A stretch of 19,570 bases of DNA, from the NCBI GenBank assembly GCA_050743265.1, contig JBOGEN010000125.1, positions 1 to 19,570 of the forward strand. The letters are read 5' to 3'. The notes under the pieces are model-generated. The model searched no databases. It worked only from the letters and a program-made list of their open reading frames with translations, and was not told the origin of the DNA. A program made the translations under genes and the position numbers. The DNA comes from JBOGEN01 sp050743265 (lineage in GTDB: Bacteria > Actinomycetota > Actinomycetes > JBOGEN01). Positions 7,444 through 15,250 of the stretch are shown one piece after another (position 1 is the first letter of the stretch; each line of letters starts with the position of its first letter).

Positions 7444-9231
7444 TCAGTCCGGCAGGTTGAGCATCGACGGGGAGTGCTGCTTGTGCAGGACGTTGCCGCC
7501 GCCGAGGTACATGTGCACCCCGCAGGGCAGGCACGGGTCGAAGCTGCGTACCGCGCGCATGATGTCGATCCCCTTGAACGACTCCGGCGGGTTCTCCTCG
7601 AAGATCGGCGTGTTCTGCACCGCGTCCTCGTAGGGGCCCGGCGTGCCGAACGAGTCGCGCGCGGAGGCGTTCCACGGCGTCGGCGGGTACGGGTGGTAGT
7701 TCGCGATCTTGCCGTCCCTGATCACCATGTGGTGGCTCAGCACGCCACGGACCGCCTCGGTGAACCCGCAGGAGACGCCTTCCTCGGGCACCTCGAACGG
7801 CTGCCACGTCTTCGTGCGGCCCTGCCGGACCTCGGCGAGCGCCTTCTCGGCGAAGTGCAGGGCCAGCGCCGCCGCGTACGCCTGGAAGTACGTGCGGGCG
7901 CGGTCGCGCTCGATGGCGTTGGACCACTGCGGGATCTTCCACTCGAACGACGCCTCGGGCTTCGTCGCCGTGCGGGGCAGGTTGATCTGCACGCTGTGCC
8001 CGGTGGCCTTGACGTAGCCGACGTCGACGAGGCCCGAGAGCGCCGTCGACCACAGGCGCGCGATGGGGCCGCCGCCCGTGTCGAGCGCGAGGTAGTCGGT
8101 GCCGTCGTACCAGCGCGGCGACATGACCCACGTGTACTTGCCGTCGAAGTCGCGCTTCGCCGGCTGCGGGATCGTGTGCTGGTTCCACGGGTGACGGCGG
8201 TCCACCGGGTTGCCCAGCGGGTCTCGCGAGACGAACGTCTCCTGGTCGTCCCAGTCGCGGTAGTACGAGTGGCCGAGCAGGATGCGGATCCCGAGGTTGA
8301 TCTTCGTGAGGTCGTTCGTCACGAGCTGCCCGTCCACGACCACGCCCGGGGTGACGTACATCTTGCGACCCCAGTCGGTCATGGACTCGTAGCGGAAGTC
8401 GCAGTGCTCGGGGTCGTTGAGGCTGCCCCAGCACCCGAGAAGCACGCGGCGACGCCCGACCTCCTCGTACCCGGGCATGGCCTCGTAGAAGAAGTCGAAC
8501 AGGTCGTCGTGCAGCGGGACGACGCGTTTGCAGAACTCGACGTACCGCATGAGCCGCGTGAGGTAGTCGGTGAACAGCTGCACGGTGGCGACCGTGCCGA
8601 CACCACCCGCGTACAGCGTGGACGGGTGGACGTGGCGCCCCTCCATGAGGCAGAACATCTCGCGCGTGTACCGGGAGACGGCCAACGCCTCGCGGTAGAA
8701 CTCGCCCTCGAGCGGGTTGAGCGCCCGCATGATGTCGCCGATGGTGCGGTAGCCGTGCTCGGCCGCGTGCGGCGCCTCGGTCGCGTTCGCGCGCTCGAGC
8801 ACGCCGGGGTTGGTCTCCTTGACCATCTTCTCGCAGAAGTCCACCCCGACCAGGTTCTCCTGGAAGATGTTGTGGTCGAACATGTACTCGGCGGCCTCGC
8901 CGAGGTTGATGATCCACTCGCCCAGGTGCGGGGGCGACACCCCGTACGCCATGTTCTGCGCGTAGACCGAGCACGTGGCGTGGTTGTCCCCGCAGATGCC
9001 GCAGATACGGCTCGTGATGAAGTGCGCGTCCCGTGGGTCCTTGCCCTTCATGAAGATCGAGTAGCCGCGGAAGACCGACGACGTGCTGTAGCACTCGACG
9101 ACCTTCTTCTGGCTGAAGTCGATCTTGGTGTAGATCCCGAGGCTGCCGACGATGCGCGTGATCGGGTCCCACGCCATCTCGACGACGCCGGTCTGCTTGC
9201 CCTTCGTCGGGGTCTCGCGCGTGGTCGTCAT
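7444..9231 (-). CDS. hhyL: [NiFe]-hydrogenase large subunit, group 1h (high-affinity H2 uptake)
   Basis: The catalytic subunit, which oxidises H2 at a NiFe(CN)2CO centre. It has 595 residues. The N-terminal ligand motif is SRICGICGDNH (C77, C80, with H84), and the C-terminal one is DPCLPCGVH (C567, C570, H573). Both forms are those I associate with the actinobacterial group 1h/5 enzymes, which oxidise atmospheric H2 in Streptomyces, Mycobacterium and Rhodococcus. A 22-residue tail follows H573 and would be removed by the maturation protease (2760-3449). ATG 9231 has a modest AAGGGA-type ribosome site. It is transcribed 75 bases after the small subunit. Oxidation of trace H2 is inferred from the family, not shown here. 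Confidence 0.97.
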   Translation of the reverse strand: MTTTRETPTKGKQTGVVEMAWDPITRIVGSLGIYTKIDFSQKKVVECYSTSSVFRGYSIFMKGKDPRDAHFITSRICGICGDNHATCSVYAQNMAYGVSPPHLGEWIINLGEAAEYMFDHNIFQENLVGVDFCEKMVKETNPGVLERANATEAPHAAEHGYRTIGDIMRALNPLEGEFYREALAVSRYTREMFCLMEGRHVHPSTLYAGGVGTVATVQLFTDYLTRLMRYVEFCKRVVPLHDDLFDFFYEAMPGYEEVGRRRVLLGCWGSLNDPEHCDFRYESMTDWGRKMYVTPGVVVDGQLVTNDLTKINLGIRILLGHSYYRDWDDQETFVSRDPLGNPVDRRHPWNQHTIPQPAKRDFDGKYTWVMSPRWYDGTDYLALDTGGGPIARLWSTALSGLVDVGYVKATGHSVQINLPRTATKPEASFEWKIPQWSNAIERDRARTYFQAYAAALALHFAEKALAEVRQGRTKTWQPFEVPEEGVSCGFTEAVRGVLSHHMVIRDGKIANYHPYPPTPWNASARDSFGTPGPYEDAVQNTPIFEENPPESFKGIDIMRAVRSFDPCLPCGVHMYLGGGNVLHKQHSPSMLNLPD

Positions 9232-9264
9232 CGCCCGTCCCTTCTCACGCTCGTCGGCCGGTGC

Positions 9265-9300
9265 ACGGGGGTCGCTTCGGGGGTCGCTACGGGGCTCGTC
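9265..9300. repeat. 12-bp tandem repeat (about 3 copies) between small and large subunit genes
   Basis: The core CGGGGGTCGCT occurs twice at 12-base spacing, followed by a degraded third copy (CGGGGCTCGTC). It occupies the 75-base gap between the hydrogenase subunit genes. Copy number may vary between strains by slippage. No function is evident. Confidence 0.6.
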
Positions 9301-9306
9301 ACAGGC

Positions 9307-10374
9307 TCACCACGGCGGCTGGTAGCCGGTGCTCAGCGTGGAGCCCTTGCGCCGCCACTTCGGCTCCTTGTCCACGGTCTTCTGGGTCACCCCGCGCAGC
9401 CGCCTGATCAGGAAGCCGTACGCGCCGCTGGCGCTCGTCGAGACCCGGCTGCCCGGCGGCTCGTCCATGAACGGCATGAACTTGTCCGGGAAGCCCGGCA
9501 TCGTGCACGCGATGCAGATCCCCCCGACGTTGGGGCAGCCCCCGACGCCGTTGATCCAGCCACGCTTGGGCACGTTGCACTTGACCACGGGACCCCAGCA
9601 GCCGAGCTTGACGAGGCACTCCGGGGTGCCGTACTCGGACGCGAACTGGCCCTGCTCGTAGTAGCCGGCCCGGTCGCAGCCCTCGTGGACGGTCGCGCCG
9701 AACAGCCACCGCGGGCGAAGCGCCTCGTCGAGCGGGATCGTGGGGGCCGACCCAGCGGCCTGGTACAGCAGGTAGAGGATCGTCTCGGACAGGTTGTCCG
9801 GGTGGATCGGACACCCGGGCACGCACACGATCGGGTTGCCGGCCTTGCTCTTCCAGTTCCAGCCGAGGTAGTCGGGCACGCCCATGGCGCCGGTCGGGTT
9901 GCCCGCCATGGCGTGGATGCCGCCGTACGTGGCGCACGTGCCCACCGCGAGCACGGCCCAGGCCTTGGGCGCCAGGCGGTCGATCCACTCGGACGTGGTC
10001 ATGGGCTGGCCGGTGGCCGGGTTGTTGCCGAACCCGCACCAGTAGCCCTCGCGCTTGATCGCCTCGTTCGGGATCGAGCCCTCCACGACCAGGACGAACG
10101 GCTCGAGCTCGCCGCGGTCGGCCTTGTGGAACCACTCGATGAAGGTGTCGGCGCCGGTCTCGGGACCGCACTCGAAGTCGATCAGCGGCCAGTGGACGGC
10201 CACCTTCGGCAGGCCGGGCAGCGCCCCCAGGGCGATCTCCTCGATGCTGGGCTGGGTCGCCGCGGTGAGGGCGACCGAGTCCCCGTCGCAGGAGAGCCCG
10301 GCGTTGATCCAGAGGATGTGGACGACCGTCTCCTCAGCCTCCGGCGTCGCGCGCTCCGGGCTCTGGACCGACAT
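9307..10374 (-). CDS. hhyS: [NiFe]-hydrogenase small subunit, group 1h
   Basis: The electron-transferring subunit with three Fe-S clusters; 355 residues. The proximal-cluster site starts GLSCDGDS, giving C29-x2-D32 where most hydrogenases have Cys-x2-Cys, then C147 and C188. This matches the 3-Cys/1-Asp proximal cluster described for the actinobacterial-type enzyme of Ralstonia eutropha. Distal ligands are probably H230, C233, C253 and C259; medial ligands are probably C266, C280, C287 and C290. There is no Tat signal at the N-terminus and no C-terminal membrane helix, so the enzyme should be cytoplasmic or peripherally bound. ATG 10374 has an AAGAGGTGG ribosome site and is the first gene of the operon. 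Confidence 0.96.
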   Translation of the reverse strand: MSVQSPERATPEAEETVVHILWINAGLSCDGDSVALTAATQPSIEEIALGALPGLPKVAVHWPLIDFECGPETGADTFIEWFHKADRGELEPFVLVVEGSIPNEAIKREGYWCGFGNNPATGQPMTTSEWIDRLAPKAWAVLAVGTCATYGGIHAMAGNPTGAMGVPDYLGWNWKSKAGNPIVCVPGCPIHPDNLSETILYLLYQAAGSAPTIPLDEALRPRWLFGATVHEGCDRAGYYEQGQFASEYGTPECLVKLGCWGPVVKCNVPKRGWINGVGGCPNVGGICIACTMPGFPDKFMPFMDEPPGSRVSTSASGAYGFLIRRLRGVTQKTVDKEPKWRRKGSTLSTGYQPPW

Positions 10375-10398
10375 CGCAGACCACCTCTTCCCGCCGCC

Positions 10399-10424
10399 AC
10401 CAGTACGGGAGCCCCCGCACTGGT
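10399..10424 (-). promoter_or_regulatory. Hairpin in the hydrogenase mRNA leader
   Basis: Two 11-base arms around a 4-base loop, 9 to 16 bases upstream of the small-subunit ribosome site. As plus-strand sequence one pair is A-C, but in the minus-strand transcript it becomes a G-U wobble, so all 11 positions pair. That favours an RNA structure in the hydrogenase leader. It could alternatively be a DNA operator. No protein ligand can be named. Confidence 0.5.
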
Positions 10425-10470
10425 CATGCGTACAGCCGCACGGGATCAGGGGGTAAGGGCTGGTGGCTGC

Positions 10471-10495
10471 TAGGTGGTCACCTCACGTAGGTGGT
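10471..10495. promoter_or_regulatory. Overlapping inverted and direct repeats in the divergent promoter region
   Basis: TAGGTGGT occurs twice in direct order (10471 and 10488). AGGTG-GT-CACCT (10472-10483) and CACCT-N5-AGGTG (10479-10493) are overlapping perfect inverted repeats. They lie about 100 bases before the hydrogenase start and the sufR start, a plausible place for a dimeric regulator of the hydrogenase operon. The regulator is unknown. Confidence 0.4.
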
Positions 10496-10551
10496 GTGCG
10501 ACTGCCCCGACAAAGGCCGGAGAGCGGACTTTTCGATGGGCGGAGGCCTGT

Positions 10552-10580
10552 TTGGCTTCCGGGCCGAATTACGTCACAAT
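10552..10580 (+). promoter_or_regulatory. Predicted sufR promoter for a leaderless transcript
   Basis: TTGGCT (10552-10557) and CACAAT (10575-10580) are separated by 17 bases. The -10 element ends 6 bases before GTG 10587, exactly where it should be if transcription begins at the G of the start codon. No Shine-Dalgarno sequence precedes this GTG, which fits leaderless translation, common in actinobacteria. Confidence 0.55.
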
Positions 10581-10590
10581 GGCGTTGTGA
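10574..10590. promoter_or_regulatory. Candidate SufR operator, TCACAA-N5-TTGTGA
   Basis: A perfect inverted repeat of 6-base arms with a 5-base spacer, covering the -10 element, the predicted transcription start and the sufR start codon. By recall, the mycobacterial SufR box is ACACT-N5-TGTGA, with the same spacing and the TGTGA half shared. Binding here would block RNA polymerase and give autorepression of the whole suf operon. Confidence 0.65.
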
Positions 10591-11345
10591 AATTCGCGCC
10601 CGAGCACCAGCCCACGGCGGCGGCCCCGGCCCCTGCCGTGGAGGTGCACGCCGGGACGCGGGACAGGGTCGCCCTGACCCTGCTCGAGAACGGGCCGTCC
10701 ACCGCGGTGGCGCTCGCCGAGGGGCTCGGGCTCACGCCGGCCGCGGTACGCCGCCATCTCGACGCGCTCGTCGAGGACGGGCTGGCCGAGCCCCGCCGGG
10801 CCCGCACGTACGGCCAGCGCGGTCGCGGGCGCCCGGCCCGGGTGTACGCCCTGACCGACGAGGGGCGCGACGCGTTCTACCAGGACTACGACGACCTCGC
10901 GGCGAGCGCGCTGCGCTTCCTCGCGGAGCACGCCGGCGAGCAGGCCGTGACCCAGTTCGCCCGGCAGCGGGTTGCCGAGCTCGAGGCCCGCTACCGCCCG
11001 GCCGTCGACGCCGCGCGCCGCGAGGACCGTACGCGGGTGCTCGCCAAGGCACTCACGGCCGACGGATACGCTGCGTCCGCCGGGCGGGCGCCTGCCGCCG
11101 TCGCGGGCGAGCAGCTCTGCCAGCACCACTGCCCGGTGGCGCATGTCGCAGAGCAGTTCCCCCAGCTGTGCGAGGCCGAGACCGAGGCCTTCGCGCGGCT
11201 GCTCGGCCGGCACGTCCAGCGGCTGGCCACCATTGCCCACGGGGACGGGGTGTGCACGACGTTCGTGCCCGCCCCCTCGCCCTCCACCACCACGGACCGA
11301 CAGCACGACGCCGACGACCCGGCACCCGGGAGGACCTCCGCATGA
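10587..11345 (+). CDS. sufR: SufR, Fe-S-sensing repressor of the suf operon
   Basis: A DeoR/ArsR-type winged-helix regulator that represses suf genes when it carries an Fe-S cluster. It has 252 residues from GTG 10587. The DNA-binding region is about 24-90 (AEGLGLTPAAVRRHLDALVEDG recognition helix area, then a wing RGRGRPARVYALT). The C-terminal cluster site has C178, C182 (CQHHCP), C195 and C223, as in actinobacterial SufR. Upstream in-frame starts exist (GTG 10491, ATG 10536), but they lie before the predicted promoter and encode atypical sequence. The stop overlaps the sufB start (ATGA). The operator-like repeat at 10574-10590 suggests autoregulation. Confidence 0.93.
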   Translation: MKFAPEHQPTAAAPAPAVEVHAGTRDRVALTLLENGPSTAVALAEGLGLTPAAVRRHLDALVEDGLAEPRRARTYGQRGRGRPARVYALTDEGRDAFYQDYDDLAASALRFLAEHAGEQAVTQFARQRVAELEARYRPAVDAARREDRTRVLAKALTADGYAASAGRAPAAVAGEQLCQHHCPVAHVAEQFPQLCEAETEAFARLLGRHVQRLATIAHGDGVCTTFVPAPSPSTTTDRQHDADDPAPGRTSA

Positions 11346-12754
11346 CCTCGACCGCCCACCCGGAGCTCGACCAGCTCGGCAGCTACCAGTTCGGCTGGTC
11401 CGACTCCGACACCGCCGGCGCCGCGGCGCGCCGCGGTCTGAACGAGGACGTCGTCCGCGACATCTCGGAGAAGAAGAACGAGCCGGAGTGGATGCTCAAG
11501 GCGCGGCTCAAGGGCCTGCGGCTGTTCGGGAAGAAGCCACTGCCGACCTGGGGTTCCGACCTGTCCGGCATCGACTTCGACAACATCAAGTACTTCGTCA
11601 GGTCGACCGAGCAGCAGGCGACGACCTGGGACGAGCTTCCGGCCGACATCAAGAACACGTACGACAAGCTCGGCATCCCCGAGGCGGAGAAGCAGCGCCT
11701 CGTCGCCGGGGTCGCCGCACAGTACGAGTCCGAGGTCGTCTACCACCAGATCCGCGAGGACCTGGAACAGAAGGGCGTCCTCTTCCTCGACACCGACACG
11801 GCCCTGCGCGAGCACCCGGAGACCTTCCGGGAGTACTTCGGCTCGGTCATCCCCGTCGGGGACAACAAGTTCTCCGCGCTCAACACGGCGGTCTGGTCGG
11901 GCGGCTCGTTCATCTACGTCCCGCCGGGCGTGCACGTCGACATCCCGCTGCAGGCCTACTTCCGGATCAACACCGAGAACATGGGCCAGTTCGAGCGGAC
12001 GCTCATCGTCGTCGACGAGGGCGCGTACGTCCACTATGTCGAGGGCTGCACCGCCCCGATCTACTCCTCGGACTCGCTGCACTCCGCGGTCGTCGAGATC
12101 GTCTGCAAGAAGAACGCGCGCTGCCGGTACACGACGATCCAGAACTGGTCGAACAACGTGTACAACCTGGTGACGAAGCGCGCCGTGGCCCACGAGGGCG
12201 CGACGATGGAGTGGGTCGACGGCAACATCGGGTCGAAGGTCACGATGAAGTACCCGGCCGTGTGGCTGCTCGGCGAGCACGCCAAGGGCGAGACGCTCTC
12301 GGTCGCGTTCGCCGGCGAGGGCCAGCACCAGGACGCGGGCGCCAAGATGGTGCACGCGGCGCCGCACACCTCGTCCACGATCATCTCCAAGTCGGTCGCC
12401 CGTGGCGGCGGGCGCACCTCGTACCGCGGCCTCGTCCAGGTGCAGGAGGGCGCGCACCACTCGAGGTCCACGGTGAAGTGCGACGCGCTGCTCGTCGACC
12501 AGATTAGCCGGTCGGACACGTACCCGTACGTCGACGTCCGCGAGGACGACGTGACGATGGGCCACGAGGCCACCGTCTCGAAGGTTTCCGAGGACCAGCT
12601 CTTCTACCTGATGAGCCGCGGCATGAGCGAGGACGAGGCCATGGCGATGATCGTGCGGGGCTTCGTCGAGCCCATCGCCAAGGAGCTCCCGATGGAGTAC
12701 GCCCTCGAGCTCAACCGCCTCATCGAGCTGCAGATGGAAGGAGCGGTGGGGTGA
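11342..12754 (+). CDS. sufB: SufB, Fe-S cluster scaffold of the SufBCD complex
   Basis: SufB assembles nascent Fe-S clusters in the cytosolic SufBC2D complex, receiving sulfur from SufS/SufU. It has 470 residues, normal for actinobacteria, and no intein (the M. tuberculosis homologue carries one). The conserved sulfur and cluster residues are visible near the end: C380 (VKCDALL) and E409 (GHEATVSKVSEDQLFYLMSRG), equivalent by alignment from memory to E. coli C405 and E434. ATG 11342 overlaps the sufR stop and also has a GGGAGGA ribosome site 7 bases upstream. A 72-base gap separates it from sufD. Confidence 0.97.
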   Translation: MTSTAHPELDQLGSYQFGWSDSDTAGAAARRGLNEDVVRDISEKKNEPEWMLKARLKGLRLFGKKPLPTWGSDLSGIDFDNIKYFVRSTEQQATTWDELPADIKNTYDKLGIPEAEKQRLVAGVAAQYESEVVYHQIREDLEQKGVLFLDTDTALREHPETFREYFGSVIPVGDNKFSALNTAVWSGGSFIYVPPGVHVDIPLQAYFRINTENMGQFERTLIVVDEGAYVHYVEGCTAPIYSSDSLHSAVVEIVCKKNARCRYTTIQNWSNNVYNLVTKRAVAHEGATMEWVDGNIGSKVTMKYPAVWLLGEHAKGETLSVAFAGEGQHQDAGAKMVHAAPHTSSTIISKSVARGGGRTSYRGLVQVQEGAHHSRSTVKCDALLVDQISRSDTYPYVDVREDDVTMGHEATVSKVSEDQLFYLMSRGMSEDEAMAMIVRGFVEPIAKELPMEYALELNRLIELQMEGAVG

Positions 12755-12766
12755 GTCACCCCTGGC

Positions 12767-12810
12767 CGTGCCGACGTCCCTGAGAGGCACGACCCGTTCC
12801 CTGGACCAGG
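12767..12810 (+). other. Weak stem-loops in the sufB-sufD gap
   Basis: CGTGCC/GGCACG (12767-12772 with 12786-12791) and CCTGG-A-CCAGG (12800-12810) are the only inverted repeats in this 72-base gap, the longest break in the otherwise overlapping suf operon. They may be an mRNA processing or translational site. Chance occurrence in GC-rich DNA cannot be excluded. Confidence 0.25.
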
Positions 12811-12826
12811 ACGCCACGACCAGAAG

Positions 12827-14164
12827 GTGAGCACGACTCCGACCATGACCGATGTGACCCCGGAGAAGGAGGCCGCCGCCCAGCAGGCGGCGGTCGCCGC
12901 CCAGGTGCTGCGCCCGGACGAGGGTGCGCCGGTCGGCACGCCCTCACCGACGCCGCACCGCCACGGCGGCGAGGCCGCGGCCGCGGTCGGCAGCCACCTC
13001 GCCCGTACCGGCTCGTACGACGTGGACGACTTCGCCGTGCCCACAGGCCGGGAGGAGGAGTGGCGGTTCACGCCGCTTCGCCGCCTGGCGGGCCTTCACG
13101 ACGGGACGGCCAGGACCGAGGGCTCCGTCGAGGTCTCGGTCGACGCCGCTCCTGAGGTGACGGTGGAGACCGTCGGCCGCGACGACGCCCGCCTGGGGCG
13201 TACCGGGCCTCCCATCGACCGGGTGGCGGCGCAGGCGTTCTCCGGGTTCGAGAAGGCCACCGTGCTCACGGTCGGTCCCGAGACGCGGACGTCGAAGCCC
13301 ACCGTGGTGACCGTCCGCGGCGAGGGGGGCCACCACGCGGCCGCGTACGGGCACACGCTCGTCGAGGTCAAGCCGTACGGCGAAGCGGTCGTCGTGCTCG
13401 ACCACCGCGGCTCGGTCGCCTACGCCGACAACGTCGAGTACGTCCTCGCCGACGGGGCGTCCCTGACCGTGGTGAGCCTGCAGGACTGGGACGACGACGC
13501 CGTCCACCTCTCCCACCACGTGGCCCGCCTCGGCCGTGACGCCCGGCTCAAGCACGTGGCCGTGACGTTCGGCGGTGACCTCGTCCGGCTGTTCCCGCGT
13601 GTCGCATACGACGGGCCGGGCGGGGACGCCGAGCTCCTCGGGCTCTACTTCGCCGACGCGGGGCAGCACCTCGAGCACCGGCTGTTCGTCGACCACGCCG
13701 TGCCGCAGTGCCGGTCCAACGTGGCCTACAAGGGCGCGCTGCAGGGCCGGGACGCCCACACCGTGTGGATCGGTGACGTGCTCATCCGGGCCGCGGCCGA
13801 GGGCACCGACACGTACGAGCTCAACCGCAACCTCGTGCTCACCGACGGCGCGCGGGCCGACTCCGTCCCCAACCTCGAGATCGAGACCGGCGAGGTCGCC
13901 GGTGCGGGGCACGCGAGCGCGACCGGGCGCTTCGACGACGAGCAGCTCTTCTACCTGCAGTCGCGCGGGATCGGCGAGCTCGAGGCCCGGCGCCTCGTCG
14001 TCCGCGGCTTCTTCGCCGACCTCGTCGGCCGCATCGGCGTCCCCGAGGTCGCCGACCGCGTGCTCGACACGGTGGAGCGCGAGCTCGCCCAGACGATGGC
14101 CGAGGTGGCCGCGGTGGGCGCGCCGGTCACGACGTCCGAGCCGTCCGGGACGGGTGCGCCGTGA
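12827..14164 (+). CDS. sufD: SufD, partner of SufB in the SufBCD complex
   Basis: SufD pairs with SufB and is needed for iron entry into the scaffold. The gene encodes up to 445 residues. The N-terminal part is variable; the C-terminal beta-helix region is typical (HAVPQCRSNVAYKGALQGRD, NRNLVLTDGARADSVPNLEI, DDEQLFYLQSRGIGELEARR). The start is uncertain: GTG 12827 and ATG 12845 are both possible, and the only Shine-Dalgarno-like run, AGAAGG (12822-12827), is too close to the first and rather far from the second. The stop overlaps the next gene (GTGA). Confidence 0.95.
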   Translation: MSTTPTMTDVTPEKEAAAQQAAVAAQVLRPDEGAPVGTPSPTPHRHGGEAAAAVGSHLARTGSYDVDDFAVPTGREEEWRFTPLRRLAGLHDGTARTEGSVEVSVDAAPEVTVETVGRDDARLGRTGPPIDRVAAQAFSGFEKATVLTVGPETRTSKPTVVTVRGEGGHHAAAYGHTLVEVKPYGEAVVVLDHRGSVAYADNVEYVLADGASLTVVSLQDWDDDAVHLSHHVARLGRDARLKHVAVTFGGDLVRLFPRVAYDGPGGDAELLGLYFADAGQHLEHRLFVDHAVPQCRSNVAYKGALQGRDAHTVWIGDVLIRAAAEGTDTYELNRNLVLTDGARADSVPNLEIETGEVAGAGHASATGRFDDEQLFYLQSRGIGELEARRLVVRGFFADLVGRIGVPEVADRVLDTVERELAQTMAEVAAVGAPVTTSEPSGTGAP

Positions 14165-14478
14165 GCGACTACGTCCGCGTGTGCGCCCTCGACGACGTCG
14201 AGGAGGACGCGGCGATCCGCGTCACGGTCGGCGAGACCCCGGTCGCCGTGGTCCGCTCCGACGGCGAGGTGTACGCGATCTATGACGTGTGCAGCCATGC
14301 CGAGGTGCCGCTCTCCGAGGGTGAGGTGGAGGACCAGACCGTCGAGTGCTGGCTGCACGGCTCGCGCTTCGACCTCGTCACCGGCAAGCCCACCGGCCTC
14401 CCGGCCACCGTGCCTGTGCCCGTCTACCCCGTGAAGATCGAGGGCGACGCCGTGTACGTCGCCGTTGAGGAGTCCTGA
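14161..14478 (+). CDS. Rieske-type [2Fe-2S] ferredoxin of the suf operon
   Basis: A 105-residue soluble Rieske protein of the dioxygenase-ferredoxin type. Both cluster motifs are intact: CSHAEVPLSEG (C44, H46) and CWLHGSRFD (C63, H66). There is no signal peptide. Its position between sufD and sufC is usual in actinobacteria. Its role there is not settled; supplying an electron to cluster assembly is the common suggestion. GTG 14161 overlaps the sufD stop. It contrasts with the four-Cys Rieske-like domain of the hydrogenase operon in the same window. Confidence 0.94.
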   Translation: MSDYVRVCALDDVEEDAAIRVTVGETPVAVVRSDGEVYAIYDVCSHAEVPLSEGEVEDQTVECWLHGSRFDLVTGKPTGLPATVPVPVYPVKIEGDAVYVAVEES

Positions 14479-14485
14479 GCAACCC

Positions 14486-15246
<761 letters not shown>

Positions 15247-15250
<4 letters not shown>

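Noticed and set aside
7358..9172. A minus-strand frame extending the NifU/Rieske-like protein upstream across the large subunit gene
   Set aside because: The sequence upstream of ATG 7357 is an out-of-frame image of the large subunit, and 7357 has its own GGAGGAGG ribosome site.
7348..10473. A 1041-codon open frame on the plus strand opposite the hydrogenase subunit genes
   Set aside because: It is antisense to both clearly identified hydrogenase genes and is rich in Arg, Val and Leu. GC-rich codon use removes stop codons from this frame; there is no family motif.
10453..10560. A sigma-70 type promoter for the hydrogenase operon on the minus strand (TTGTCG ... TACGTG)
   Set aside because: The -10 candidate matches consensus at only two positions; no convincing promoter could be chosen.
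10491..10586. A 32-residue N-terminal extension of SufR from GTG 10491
   Set aside because: It would lie upstream of the predicted promoter, has no ribosome site, and does not look like SufR sequence.
11342..12754. A possible intein in SufB, as in M. tuberculosis
   Set aside because: The protein is 470 residues and collinear with intein-free SufB; no inserted splicing domain is present.
14161..14478. The suf-operon Rieske protein as the electron partner of the hydrogenase
   Set aside because: It is a normal member of actinobacterial suf operons whether or not a hydrogenase is nearby, so the position next to hydrogenase is not evidence for pairing.
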